A DNA stretch of 38,223 nt from RFSX01 sp964495785 (GTDB taxonomy: Bacteria; Bacteroidota; Bacteroidia; Chitinophagales; Saprospiraceae): assembly GCA_964495785.1 (NCBI GenBank), contig CAZBXL010000035.1, positions 1 to 38,223 of the forward strand, in the 5' to 3' direction. The stretch's first letter is position 1. Each line of letters opens with the position of its first letter. The notes beneath the pieces were generated by a model. That model was given only the letters and a program-made list of their open reading frames with translations, did no database searches and was not told where the DNA came from. Position numbers and translations under genes: made by a program. Shown here one piece after another: positions 15,572 to 24,660 of the stretch.

Positions 15572-18469
15572 TTATATTTTCAATATTTTTTCAGTGTATA
15601 ATTCTTCATTATCACTATCTAACACCTGGAGATAGTAGAGTCCTGGTTCCATTCCATCCATTTCAAAAACGAAAAAATTATCGCCAATTAATCCTGTCTT
15701 TATAGCAGCTACTCTACCGATTCTATCTATGATACGAGCCGTATATTCTTGGTCAAAGTCTAAACGAACTTCAACAAAAGATGAAAACGGATTAGGGAAT
15801 ACTTTAGATTGTTTATACAAATCAAATCCACTACAATCTTCATCGATTCCATTATCTGCTATATCAACTGCATCTGGATTAATAGCGCTGTCATTATCAT
15901 TACAATCTTCAGAGTTAGTCACAAAGCCCGCTGGAGGAACAGTGATACAAGTATCAGCAAAGACATTCAAGTCACCATAGCCATCATTATCAAAGTCAAA
16001 GTAATACCTCGTAATAGGGAGTCCTTCGTCTGCTCTACCATCACAATTATTATCAATACCATCACATAATTCTGTTATCGTTGGATTAATATCTGAGGTA
16101 TTATCATTACAGTCATCAGGATTTATGACAAATCCTGCAGGAGGAACAGATATACACGTATCTGCAAATACATTTAAGTCTCCAAAGCCGTCATTATCAA
16201 AGTCAAAGTAATATCTATTAGTTGGCAATCCTTCATCGGCTCTACCATCACAATTGTTATCTATAGCATCACATACTTCTGAGATGTTAGGATTAATATT
16301 GTTCTCGTTATCATCACAATCCATCGGATTATCTACATAATTAGCAGGTGGTGTCGTGATACATGTATCTACAGGAAATGATAAGTCGCCAAATCCATCA
16401 TTATCTGCATCTAGATAATAAGTAATCACCGGCAACCCGTCGTCAATACCACCTATACAATCGTTATCTCTTCCATCACATACTTCGGGCATATCCGGAT
16501 TAATCATAGGATCATCATCATCACAATCTTGATAATTATAATAACCGTCATTATCAGCATCTACAAAGAAAAAAGTTTCAGCTTTGGTGATGACATCTGC
16601 GGCAACCTCTATCCCTATTTTTCTACCAGGAATATCATCGGCTGGTGGATGTATACCTCCCCATATTCTACTCAGACTACACTGGTCAGAAGCATCTCTA
16701 TAAGTAGCCCACTGCAGTTCTACAAACTCTGATGGCCCATCTTCAAAAACTAAAAACTCATTACGAGGGGCATCAAATATGCCCATACCTCCTGGAAAGT
16801 ATTCATCTCCTGTGAAGTAAGTTAGTATCTCAGCAGCTGCTCTCGAAAAAGTAGAATGACCTGAAATATATCCGGCAAAAGGAGGTGTCACAAAAGAGGG
16901 TCTTTGGTACGGAAACCAATTTTCTGCAAGTATCCAATCTACACCGGCTACATCTGTCTCAGGTTCTATTATGAACGAAGGTCCCTTCCATGTATACAAT
17001 TTAATTTTTCCAATATTTTCACCATTCTCCCCTTCTAAAGGATCTCCCGCCTCTACAAGCTCTATGTAATCGGGGATAAGAGGAATCCCAGCAACATTGT
17101 AACTTGGTAATAAAGGATCTGAACTTTGACCTTGCTCTGCCATATATCTTATCGCGGATACTGGTCTTAGATAATCGTAATACCCCTTAATACCCCAGGC
17201 AGAAATAGCACAGTCATGCATAGCGCCACCGAGCATAAAGTATCCCTTAATATCCCATTCTAATTCATCTATATCTTCTCCTTGTCCTCTATATTTTCTT
17301 GTAGATAATGGATGATCATTGACTTCATTAAGTAAAGTGTACCAGTGACCTGGGGGCGTCTCAGAGTCAGGACCATCTGCCCAGAACTCAGCCAATATAC
17401 GTGCATAATCTCCCCTCTTAACCATCTGTGGCTCATAAGGCTCTCCTGTAACAGGATTTATCGTCCTACCCTGACTTATATCTCCTCCCTGTATAAGATC
17501 ATAGAATAGCGGATAGTCAGCAAAATCATCTGGAAGCTCAGGTATGTTACCTATAGAACCTGGCGATGCATCTATCAATGTAGGATCATTAGGATCAAGG
17601 TGAGATGCCCACACGGATACTAATGCAAATCCCCACTTGTATTGTTGAGACTCTTCATCATTTTGGTCTAATGAGATCATAGGCGGAGGCCCAGGATCAT
17701 GATATACGTAATAATCAAATGCATCTCTATTATAAATAGTAAGATCATCTTCTGATAATGCAAATGGCTCAACTTGTCCCCATTCAGGACTTAGGAATTC
17801 TGGTGTATTAAATGGTATAGGATTACCAGCTTGATCTATAAATAGATCAAGCGTCAGAGGTTGCCATCTATTAGGATCTGTCATCGTTGAGTTACCTGTG
17901 AACTCTAATATCAAAGCTTCGTTAACTGGTTCATAGACTCTGTTGATATAATTGAATTGTTGAAACGATCTATCTTGAAATCCAAATTCTATAATTTGAT
18001 CCGCGACATAGTTCCCTAAAGCTGCTGCATCTCCTGTACTGTAATCGATACTTGTATACGTAATATCATAGCCTAACTCAGCCATAAAATTATTGATATT
18101 AGAAATGATGATTCCTCTACCAGGAGAGGAGCTAAATCTATTGAGCATGATTCTATAGATCGCATAACTAATAGCTTCTTCTATATCCTCTTCTTTGTTG
18201 TCACTTTCTGGTATGCCATCAAATACAGAGCTAAACTCTCCAACCTCTTGACCCAATAGAAAAGGCTGAGCCACGTCATCATAAGTCGCCCATATATCGT
18301 ACATAGCGACAGAGGTGTGCCATAGGTTTCTGGCGTGGATTGTTGGTCTTGCAAAGTCATTTCTTATTCCTGTAAGAATCTGCTCGTTCCATTCTCTTGC
18401 AATGGTTTCTTGAGAGATTAAACTTACTGTACAGAATAAGGCAAATAATAACGGAAGTAATTTCTTCAT
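15572..18469 (-). CDS. Vanadium-dependent haloperoxidase/PAP2-family protein with Mop-type metal-binding repeats and T9SS sorting tail
   Basis: This is a 965-residue secreted protein with signal peptide MKKLLPLLFALFCTVSLISQ. Residues to about 620 are a haloperoxidase/PAP2 domain: helix RPTIHARNLWHTSVAMYDIWA at the start, the acid/base motif GYISGHSTFSRAAAEIL at about 535, and RIWGGIHPPADDIPGRKIG at about 600 (Arg and His of the vanadate/phosphate site). Residues about 636-880 hold four Cys/Asp repeats of the putative metal-binding (MopE-like) type: DADNDGYYNYQDCDDDDP, EVCDGRDNDC, then three near-identical DFDNDGFGDL/DTCI-VPPAGF/NDNTSDINP/DNNCDGRADEG units. The C-terminal 75 residues (KVFPNPFSSFVEVRL to LYTEKILKI) are a type A T9SS sorting domain. 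Expected to act at the cell surface or be released; halide oxidation is inferred from the fold, and phosphatase activity is the alternative. Confidence 0.9.
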   Translation of the reverse strand: MKKLLPLLFALFCTVSLISQETIAREWNEQILTGIRNDFARPTIHARNLWHTSVAMYDIWATYDDVAQPFLLGQEVGEFSSVFDGIPESDNKEEDIEEAISYAIYRIMLNRFSSSPGRGIIISNINNFMAELGYDITYTSIDYSTGDAAALGNYVADQIIEFGFQDRSFQQFNYINRVYEPVNEALILEFTGNSTMTDPNRWQPLTLDLFIDQAGNPIPFNTPEFLSPEWGQVEPFALSEDDLTIYNRDAFDYYVYHDPGPPPMISLDQNDEESQQYKWGFALVSVWASHLDPNDPTLIDASPGSIGNIPELPDDFADYPLFYDLIQGGDISQGRTINPVTGEPYEPQMVKRGDYARILAEFWADGPDSETPPGHWYTLLNEVNDHPLSTRKYRGQGEDIDELEWDIKGYFMLGGAMHDCAISAWGIKGYYDYLRPVSAIRYMAEQGQSSDPLLPSYNVAGIPLIPDYIELVEAGDPLEGENGENIGKIKLYTWKGPSFIIEPETDVAGVDWILAENWFPYQRPSFVTPPFAGYISGHSTFSRAAAEILTYFTGDEYFPGGMGIFDAPRNEFLVFEDGPSEFVELQWATYRDASDQCSLSRIWGGIHPPADDIPGRKIGIEVAADVITKAETFFFVDADNDGYYNYQDCDDDDPMINPDMPEVCDGRDNDCIGGIDDGLPVITYYLDADNDGFGDLSFPVDTCITTPPANYVDNPMDCDDNENNINPNISEVCDAIDNNCDGRADEGLPTNRYYFDFDNDGFGDLNVFADTCISVPPAGFVINPDDCNDNTSDINPTITELCDGIDNNCDGRADEGLPITRYYFDFDNDGYGDLNVFADTCITVPPAGFVTNSEDCNDNDSAINPDAVDIADNGIDEDCSGFDLYKQSKVFPNPFSSFVEVRLDFDQEYTARIIDRIGRVAAIKTGLIGDNFFVFEMDGMEPGLYYLQVLDSDNEELYTEKILKI

Positions 18470-18592
18470 TTAACTTTCTACTTTTAAAATGTATTTACGT
18501 AAACCTTTGGAATTTAATATCGTAAAGATATAATTTTTTTTAATATGTCATGTTACAGACATACCTATTATAGACTGTAGGTTGTAAACGAT

Positions 18593-18628
18593 AGGAACCT
18601 CAAAAGTGTTCCTCATTTCAATGAAATG
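18593..18628. other. Two adjacent small hairpins after the outer-membrane barrel gene
   Basis: AGGAAC/GTTCCT (18593-18598 and 18608-18613) is followed directly by CATTTC-AAT-GAAATG (18614-18628). They lie in the 182-bp spacer between the barrel gene's stop and the haloperoxidase start, both minus strand. No T-tract follows, so a role in mRNA 3'-end stability or weak termination is only a guess. Confidence 0.35.
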
Positions 18629-18651
18629 ATTTGCAAGAAAAGCGACGTAAT

Positions 18652-21405
18652 TTACGGTCTGAAAGAAGGCCTTCCACCTCTTGGGGATTCTGAAGCCGAA
18701 CCATTTCTAATGGAATATATAACTGATAGCATAGCATATTGACCTAATGACTGAATTTCGCTATTCTCAATATAGTTAAGGCCATTAATTCTTGAGATGC
18801 CAATGTTTTGATTTAGGATATCAAATACAGCAAATTTTAACTCCAGCTTCTGATCCTGGAGTAGATATTTAGAGAGACTGGCTTTCCATATAGGGACTGT
18901 AACTGCCTCACCGAATTGTTCCTCACTATAAAAGTCGACATTAATAGATGTGCTGAAAGTGAATGATTTTTTGATATTATAACTTAGATTAGTGTAGACA
19001 CTTTTATTAGAGAAGTTCTGGTTTCTATTACTCTTGTCATAAGTGGTAATATTATAAGAATAATCTCCTCCTAATTCCCAATCAAAGATGGTCTTCTTTC
19101 TATTTTCCCATTTTACATTTACACGATTGACGTATCTATTTCTTTTATTTTCTTCCGTATTGATAAATACAATACTATTCTGATATGACAATCTCGACCC
19201 TATACCTAATCTTGTTTTTAGAAAGTTTAGTGGTGTACTAAAGTTGAGATTACCTGATACATTGAAGTCATAGTCAACATTAACAGGTTGAGTAATTTGA
19301 GTAAAATCTGGATTGATGATAGTCTGGTTAGTGATACTATTCCTCGTGTAGGTAGCATTTAAAAATGCAAAAAATGACCTGAAAGAAAACTGGTCATAAT
19401 TGGTATAATTAACCCTTATTCTATGGCTGTATTCTGGTATGAGGTTGGGATTACCAGCGTAGATATTAATCGGATCAGAGTTGTCAGGCACAGGTTGCAA
19501 TTGAGTAATGGAGGGTTCATTTACACTTGTAGAATACCTGAGCCTTATATTTTGAGACTGCCCTAATTCATGTCTCAAATTCACCCTCGGAAGAAATCTA
19601 AAAACTTTATTCTCTATGAATATATCTTCTGATTTGATATCGCCTTGTAATACAGAATTTTGGACTGCTCCTTCTATGCTGAGGCTTGACTTATCTGTAT
19701 TAAGATGCCACACAAGAGCAGCTCTATCGTAGACATAGTCCCTCACATACTCATTACTTAGGTCCTCATTTATGATGCCTTCATCAAGTACAAGATCAAA
19801 TACTTCTCTTAGAAATTCAGTATTGTAATTCTGTCTTATGTATTTGAGCTCAAGGAATGTGTTTGACTTAAGTGGCTCTACGAATGATGTTTCTATTCTG
19901 TAACTATTGTCATTATCAGATTGTAACTGACTCTGATCGATGCTTTGTACTAATTGCATCATCTGACCCGTATTAAAAAAGATATTAGTAGAGTTCAATA
20001 AACCTTCATAATCACTACTGCTATCATTGAGATTAGCTTGTAATGTCAGAATTCTTTTCTTGACACTTCCAAACTTTTTTCTATATGTAGCACTACCAGA
20101 TAAATCTGTGCTGCTTGCATCATCGTTTTGAATCTGTTCACTGCTGTTCTGGACAACTTGCGCAGCATCCAATCTTTCTGAATCACCTGAATAAAGGGAA
20201 TTTCCGTCATTAAAAACAAGGCTTGATCTTATCCTCAAATCTTGAGATGAATCTATCTCTAAATTTATTTCTGTATTAAATCTGTGATTAGTAGCACTGT
20301 TTTTTTCCACAGAATTGTCATTATCAAAAAAGCTATCACCACTACCAAATGTTTCTCTATTGGTTACACTTGTAAGATCATTCGTTATATCATTGAGAAA
20401 ATAACTTACAGAGACATCTAATTTAGAAGAAAAGTCATGATTGATATTAAGCCCTCCAGCATTAGTAGTCACAAAGCCATTACTGAGTCCATTATTGACT
20501 GACAAACCTGTCCCTCCTCTACGGAATCCTATTCCCTGCATAAAACTTACATAGTCTGCAGAAGAGAAGCCTTGCTCATTAATATTATTAAAATTCCCAA
20601 TAGCGGATATCTGCGTTTTAGTAGAGAATCTATTCAATGAAAGACGACCTTTGTATCGATCCTCAGTCCCATATCCTATTTCTGCATTACCGAATTGTCC
20701 TTGACGCCTATCTTCTTTGAGTTCTAAATTTATTGTCTTTTCTCTTTCTCCATCATCTACTCCAGAAAATTCTGCCATATCTGACTTTTTATCAAAAATC
20801 TGGACTTTATCGACAGCGTCAGCAGGTAAGTTTTTAGTTGCTATTGTCGGGTCATCTCCAAAGAATTTTTTGCCATCTACTGTTACGGATTGGACTTCCT
20901 CGCCTTGAGCTGTAATCGTACCATCTGTATCGACTTCCACTCCAGGAAGTTTTCGTAATAAGTCTTCTACTACCTCATTGGGTTGCGTTTGAAAAGCAGC
21001 AGCATTGTATTCTAAGGTATCTTTTTTGACCAACATCGGAACGTGTTCTCCTTTGATTTCGATTTGTTCCAGTGCTGTACTTGTCTGCATTAATTGTACT
21101 GTACCTATATTAGGATTGATATCTTGATCTACTATGAGTTCTTTTGAGTACTGCTCATATCCTAAGTATGTTACTTGGATAAGATAACTTCCAAAATCAA
21201 TATTTTCTATTTTGAATAGTCCATCAGCATCTGTCAGCGAAAAACTCACTAATGTGGAATCTAATTGGGACAATATAACAACGGTGGCACTCATTAGAGA
21301 CTCCTCCTCTGCTCCCTTGACTTCTCCAGTTAAGTCAATCTGTGATTGACCTATCGAAAATAAAGAGCAACAAAAAAAAACAAATGTGATATATATTTTC
21401 AGCAT
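18652..21405 (-). CDS. Outer-membrane beta-barrel protein, TonB-receptor-like, with N-terminal carboxypeptidase-regulatory domain
   Basis: This protein has 917 residues and a signal peptide ending near residue 19 (FSIGQS). Residues about 22-105 are a CarboxypepD_reg-like beta sandwich (IDLTGEVKGAEEESLMSATVVIL, DADGLFKIENIDFGSYLIQVTYLGYEQ). Residues about 130-215 resemble a plug (EVVEDLLRKLPGVEVDTDGTITAQGEEVQSVTVDGKKFFGDDP). The rest is a large barrel with alternating aromatic strands of the OMP_b-brl_3 type. There is no TonB box that I can define with confidence. It lies 43 bp downstream of a GLPGLI protein on the same strand, a pairing common in Bacteroidota, so the two probably form a two-gene transport or surface unit. 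The tail ESPRGGRPSFRP is unusually rich in Arg and Gly. Confidence 0.92.
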   Translation of the reverse strand: MLKIYITFVFFCCSLFSIGQSQIDLTGEVKGAEEESLMSATVVILSQLDSTLVSFSLTDADGLFKIENIDFGSYLIQVTYLGYEQYSKELIVDQDINPNIGTVQLMQTSTALEQIEIKGEHVPMLVKKDTLEYNAAAFQTQPNEVVEDLLRKLPGVEVDTDGTITAQGEEVQSVTVDGKKFFGDDPTIATKNLPADAVDKVQIFDKKSDMAEFSGVDDGEREKTINLELKEDRRQGQFGNAEIGYGTEDRYKGRLSLNRFSTKTQISAIGNFNNINEQGFSSADYVSFMQGIGFRRGGTGLSVNNGLSNGFVTTNAGGLNINHDFSSKLDVSVSYFLNDITNDLTSVTNRETFGSGDSFFDNDNSVEKNSATNHRFNTEINLEIDSSQDLRIRSSLVFNDGNSLYSGDSERLDAAQVVQNSSEQIQNDDASSTDLSGSATYRKKFGSVKKRILTLQANLNDSSSDYEGLLNSTNIFFNTGQMMQLVQSIDQSQLQSDNDNSYRIETSFVEPLKSNTFLELKYIRQNYNTEFLREVFDLVLDEGIINEDLSNEYVRDYVYDRAALVWHLNTDKSSLSIEGAVQNSVLQGDIKSEDIFIENKVFRFLPRVNLRHELGQSQNIRLRYSTSVNEPSITQLQPVPDNSDPINIYAGNPNLIPEYSHRIRVNYTNYDQFSFRSFFAFLNATYTRNSITNQTIINPDFTQITQPVNVDYDFNVSGNLNFSTPLNFLKTRLGIGSRLSYQNSIVFINTEENKRNRYVNRVNVKWENRKKTIFDWELGGDYSYNITTYDKSNRNQNFSNKSVYTNLSYNIKKSFTFSTSINVDFYSEEQFGEAVTVPIWKASLSKYLLQDQKLELKFAVFDILNQNIGISRINGLNYIENSEIQSLGQYAMLSVIYSIRNGSASESPRGGRPSFRP

Positions 21406-21448
21406 AGAGTGAGGCAGTAATTCAGCCCAGTTTAGTTATGGAATAATT

Positions 21449-22213
21449 TTATCTACCTCTCCCAAATCGACGTCCTCCGCCAGATCTACCAAATTCCTCC
21501 TCTCTCTCCTTAATTTTTTCTTCTCTTATTTTATCAAACTCTTCCTTAGTTACCTTCTTACCTTTGGTAGGCTTCACTATAGCATCAGTTGGTAGTTCCA
21601 TAGACTTAATATCTATAGCCGTAATCTGACGTATACCATCATCAAAATCCATATGTAATATGAGACCAGGCAAACCAAAGTAATCATCGGGTCCTGATGA
21701 TACGGGGATCATAGGGGTGAACCATGCTTCTATATTCTGAGTACTATCTTGGTAGGTCGCTTTCTGACATAGATAAGAACCCACCTGTTTTTGTTCTCCG
21801 GTTATCTTCCACTTAAGAGGTGTTCTCTCTCCTGTTATTAGAAAATCTTTACCAAAAAAATTTCTTGAATCAATGGATTCTTTATCAGAAAAATTAGTGT
21901 AGAATTTATTATTGTCATTACCTCTAAAACGTCTTCCACGTCCTCTTCGTCCTTCTCCTCTGAACTCCTGCTGAGCCTTAATCTCTTCCTCAGTTTTAGG
22001 TTTATTTACATAGAGTGCCTCACTCGGATTAAAATACAATATCTTCTTATTCTCTCTGAACTCTGGTATTCTATCCTTCATAGCTTCCATCTCGGGAGGC
22101 AGGCTTTTATGGATATTTACTTTCTCTTCATATATAATCTCACCTGAAGTATTTTGAGAATTTATAAAAGATGTAAAACTTAGTATGAACGTTAATATAA
22201 AGGTATATTTCAT
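21449..22213 (-). CDS. GLPGLI family protein
   Basis: The ATG at 22213 begins a clean signal peptide (MKYTFILTFILSFTSFINSQ), so I prefer it to an upstream in-frame ATG at 22276, giving 254 residues. The family signature GLPGLI is present exactly in DDYFGLPGLILHMDFDDG, preceded by PLKWKITGEQKQVGSYLCQKATY and WFTPMIPVSSGP, all family landmarks. GLPGLI proteins are periplasmic or outer-membrane-linked with no proven activity and usually sit beside a TonB-receptor-like barrel, as here. Unusual are an Arg/Gly insertion (GRRGRGRRFRGNDNN) and a Gly/Arg tail (FGRSGGGRRFGRGR) that echoes the tail of the neighbouring barrel. The gene diverges from the cytochrome gene at 22382. Confidence 0.93.
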   Translation of the reverse strand: MKYTFILTFILSFTSFINSQNTSGEIIYEEKVNIHKSLPPEMEAMKDRIPEFRENKKILYFNPSEALYVNKPKTEEEIKAQQEFRGEGRRGRGRRFRGNDNNKFYTNFSDKESIDSRNFFGKDFLITGERTPLKWKITGEQKQVGSYLCQKATYQDSTQNIEAWFTPMIPVSSGPDDYFGLPGLILHMDFDDGIRQITAIDIKSMELPTDAIVKPTKGKKVTKEEFDKIREEKIKEREEEFGRSGGGRRFGRGR

Positions 22214-22260
22214 CTTAATGAGTCTAGTAATTTTGATCATTCTGAACAACAAAATGTAAG

Positions 22261-22278
22261 TTATGCATATTTGCATAA
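22261..22278. promoter_or_regulatory. Palindrome TTATGCA-TATT-TGCATAA in the divergent promoter region
   Basis: Perfect 7-bp arms lie midway between the divergent GLPGLI (start 22213) and cytochrome (start 22382) genes. It contains CATATTTG, one mismatch from the TAnnTTTG -7 box, so a regulator bound here could control both genes. No regulator gene is nearby. Confidence 0.45.
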
Positions 22279-22381
22279 TCTATTAGACTGACATACTTCA
22301 TTAAGGTTTAAATAAAATATTACTTTCATTATTTAACATAGAATGACAAATCTATTCTGTCATAAATTGGTTAATCTTTAT

Positions 22382-23758
22382 ATGAAGAAAGTCTACGTAA
22401 TATTGTCTATCATATCAGTGATATTATTTTGTATACAAGCAACTGATGGCAATCCTAAAAAGAAGCATATCAAAGCGTCAGAACAGAGATCGGGAGATCC
22501 TGATGTAGGTTATGATTATCTTATGAATGGAGATTATGTCAGTTCAGGCATTCCAGTTTCAATATTTGGTACTGGTAGTGACAGTACTTCCTTTTATCTA
22601 AATAGGCAAAAACAGAACCATACACTCCCTCCTCAGTTTACTCATATTACTAAAAATTCTGTTGAGATGGTGGCACCTAATTGCCTCTCCTGTCATGGGG
22701 ATTATCTCAATGGAGAGTATATCGTAGGATTAGGAAATAGCACCTTTAACTACGCTATTAATATAGCACCCGCCACAAATTTTCTAAGTATGACCATAAA
22801 AAGCAAGTATGGGCAAGACTCAGATGTGTGGAAATCTTATAGTCCTTTTGATAAAGCTACAAAAGCTATAAATCCAAAAATAACGACGGAGACAAGAGGT
22901 GTTAATCCTGCAGATAAACTAACTGCAGTACTCGTGGCACACAGAGATCCTGAGACACTTACATGGAGAGATACTGCTGCTCTTGATATTCCTGACATAA
23001 CCATCCCAACTGACATTCCACCATGGTGGGTTCTTAAGAAGAAGAATGCCATGTTCTATACAGCAATCGGCAGAGGTGATTTCTCCAGATTTTTAATGGC
23101 ATCATCTATACTGACAATGAAAGATACAACTGAAGCCAGAGCTATAGACGATAAGTTTCCTGACGTTCTTGCATGGATTAATACTATAGAGCCACCAAAA
23201 TATCCTGCAGCTATAAACGAATCCTTAGCCGCAGAAGGCGAGATGATTTTTTATAATAATTGTTCTGGTTGTCATGGCACTTACGGAGAATCAGGCAAAT
23301 ATCCTAACTATCTCGTATCACTTGAGACAATAGGAACTGACAGAGCTCTATCTGATGCTTACACCAAAGGTACATACAGAGACTTCATAAACTGGTATGA
23401 GTCGAGCTGGTTTTCTCAGGGTGAACATCCAGGTAAGGTAGTCGTAGAAGAGGGTTATGTAGCGCAGCCATTAGATGGAATATGGGCCTCAGCACCTTAC
23501 CTCCATAATGGTTCAGTACCGACTGTAGAAGCCTTGCTTAATAGCAAACTAAGACCTCAATACTGGAAACGATCATATGATTCATACGACTATAATTATG
23601 ATGCACTTGGATGGAATTATGAAGTATTAGAAGACAAACAAGACAATGAAACTTATGATACGACTATAGAAGGATATGGTAATGAAGGTCATCTATTCGG
23701 TGATAAATTAATGGATAGAGAAAGGGAAGCTGTTATAGAGTATCTCAAAACTTTATAG
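22382..23758 (+). CDS. Di-heme c-type cytochrome, RoxA-like
   Basis: From the ATG at 22382 the protein has 458 residues with signal peptide MKKVYVILSIISVILFCIQA. The upstream ATG at 22343 would give a 13-residue extension before it. Two heme-attachment motifs are present: CLSCH at 101-105 and CSGCH at 294-298. Near the C-terminus, PLDGIWASAPYLHNGSVPTVEALL followed by LRPQYWKRS and DALGWNYE matches the RoxA (rubber oxygenase)/di-heme peroxidase-like family. It would be a periplasmic electron carrier or oxidase; rubber cleavage itself should not be assumed from homology. The neighbouring genes give no substrate. Confidence 0.88.
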   Translation: MKKVYVILSIISVILFCIQATDGNPKKKHIKASEQRSGDPDVGYDYLMNGDYVSSGIPVSIFGTGSDSTSFYLNRQKQNHTLPPQFTHITKNSVEMVAPNCLSCHGDYLNGEYIVGLGNSTFNYAINIAPATNFLSMTIKSKYGQDSDVWKSYSPFDKATKAINPKITTETRGVNPADKLTAVLVAHRDPETLTWRDTAALDIPDITIPTDIPPWWVLKKKNAMFYTAIGRGDFSRFLMASSILTMKDTTEARAIDDKFPDVLAWINTIEPPKYPAAINESLAAEGEMIFYNNCSGCHGTYGESGKYPNYLVSLETIGTDRALSDAYTKGTYRDFINWYESSWFSQGEHPGKVVVEEGYVAQPLDGIWASAPYLHNGSVPTVEALLNSKLRPQYWKRSYDSYDYNYDALGWNYEVLEDKQDNETYDTTIEGYGNEGHLFGDKLMDREREAVIEYLKTL

Positions 23759-23902
23759 TCTTAGATAATCAAAGTCAACAAAATAATTTCGCTTAATAAA
23801 ATAATTTGAAATTAGATAAGTTCGTATTTATGAAAATATAGAACTAACTGTATATATTTATAGCGCAATTTTTTCTTGTCTAACACACTAAAAACAAAAA
23901 TT

Positions 23903-24244
23903 ATGAGCAAATTTCAAGAATGTCTTGATACTTATGCAAAGGAGTTTAAAAAATTAAAAATCGACTTCGATGAAGCTCTTTTATCAAAAGTCGCCAAAGG
24001 TTGTGGACCCTCTATTTATAATAAAGATGCGTCAAAAGTATCTTCTGGTGACCCCGCTGAACTTAAGCGAGTAAGAGATAATTTTCTAATTAAAAAATTA
24101 GGACTTAAAGATACTCCAAAATTAGATGAAGGTATTGCTGCTGTTGTTGAACAATTCGGTAAGTCTAACCGTAACAAGTACAGAGCCATGTTTTATTACC
24201 TTCTTGTAAAGCACTTTAGAAAAGCAAGCTTTTACAAAAAGTAA
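23903..24244 (+). CDS. DUF2853 family protein
   Basis: I use the ATG at 23903 (MSKFQECLDTYAKEFKKL) rather than the upstream in-frame TTG at 23876. The product is a 113-residue basic, all-helical soluble protein with the DUF2853 pattern: KVAKGCGPSIYNKDASKVSSGDPAELKRVRDNFLIKKLGL in the middle and KYRAMFYYLLVKHF near the end. Function is unknown. It is a single-gene unit closed by a terminator at 24267-24305. Confidence 0.85.
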   Translation: MSKFQECLDTYAKEFKKLKIDFDEALLSKVAKGCGPSIYNKDASKVSSGDPAELKRVRDNFLIKKLGLKDTPKLDEGIAAVVEQFGKSNRNKYRAMFYYLLVKHFRKASFYKK

Positions 24245-24266
24245 ACATCAAAAATATAATAACCCT

Positions 24267-24305
24267 AATGGCTGTCTCATTAATTTGATGCAGCCATTTT
24301 TTATT
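24267..24305 (+). terminator. Rho-independent terminator after the DUF2853 gene
   Basis: AATGGCTG (24267-24274) pairs with CAGCCATT (24291-24298), with an inner CAT/ATG pairing, followed by TTTTTTATTT. The GC-containing stem and T-tract are typical. It is 22 bp past the stop codon. Confidence 0.8.
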
Positions 24306-24325
24306 TAAATCAACTTGTTATAATT

Positions 24326-24652
24326 ATGGAATGGATTACACTTACAAACACGAATCAGATCGACGAATTAGTACAATCTTCTAAAGATCATAAGGTGGTC
24401 ATATTTAAACATAGTACAACTTGCGGCATAAGTCGTATAGTCTATAAAAATTTCGAGAGAGAGGTGGATACTATAAATACAGAAGATACAAGATTCTATT
24501 ATCTCGACCTGAAAATGTTTCGTAGTGTTTCAAATTACATCTCTGAAAAATTAAAAGTCAGACATGAGTCTCCACAAATGATCGTCTTAAGAAATGGAGA
24601 AGTGATACACCATGATTCTCATCATGCTATATCAGCTTCTTCGATTGTATAA
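24326..24652 (+). CDS. ytxJ: Monothiol bacilliredoxin, YtxJ-type
   Basis: This is a 108-residue thioredoxin-fold protein. FKHSTTCGISRIVYKNFE (Cys33) matches the YtxJ (bacillithiol system redox-active protein) pattern HSTxCxIS, which has one active-site cysteine in place of CxxC. ESPQMIVLRNGEVIHHDSHHAISASSI supplies the cis-Pro loop and C-terminal helix typical of the family. The family removes bacillithiol from oxidised proteins, so this implies the organism makes that thiol, although the synthesis genes are not in the window. It is convergent with the M48 gene, only 8 bp apart. Confidence 0.85.
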   Translation: MEWITLTNTNQIDELVQSSKDHKVVIFKHSTTCGISRIVYKNFEREVDTINTEDTRFYYLDLKMFRSVSNYISEKLKVRHESPQMIVLRNGEVIHHDSHHAISASSIV

Positions 24653-24660
24653 TTCAAATA

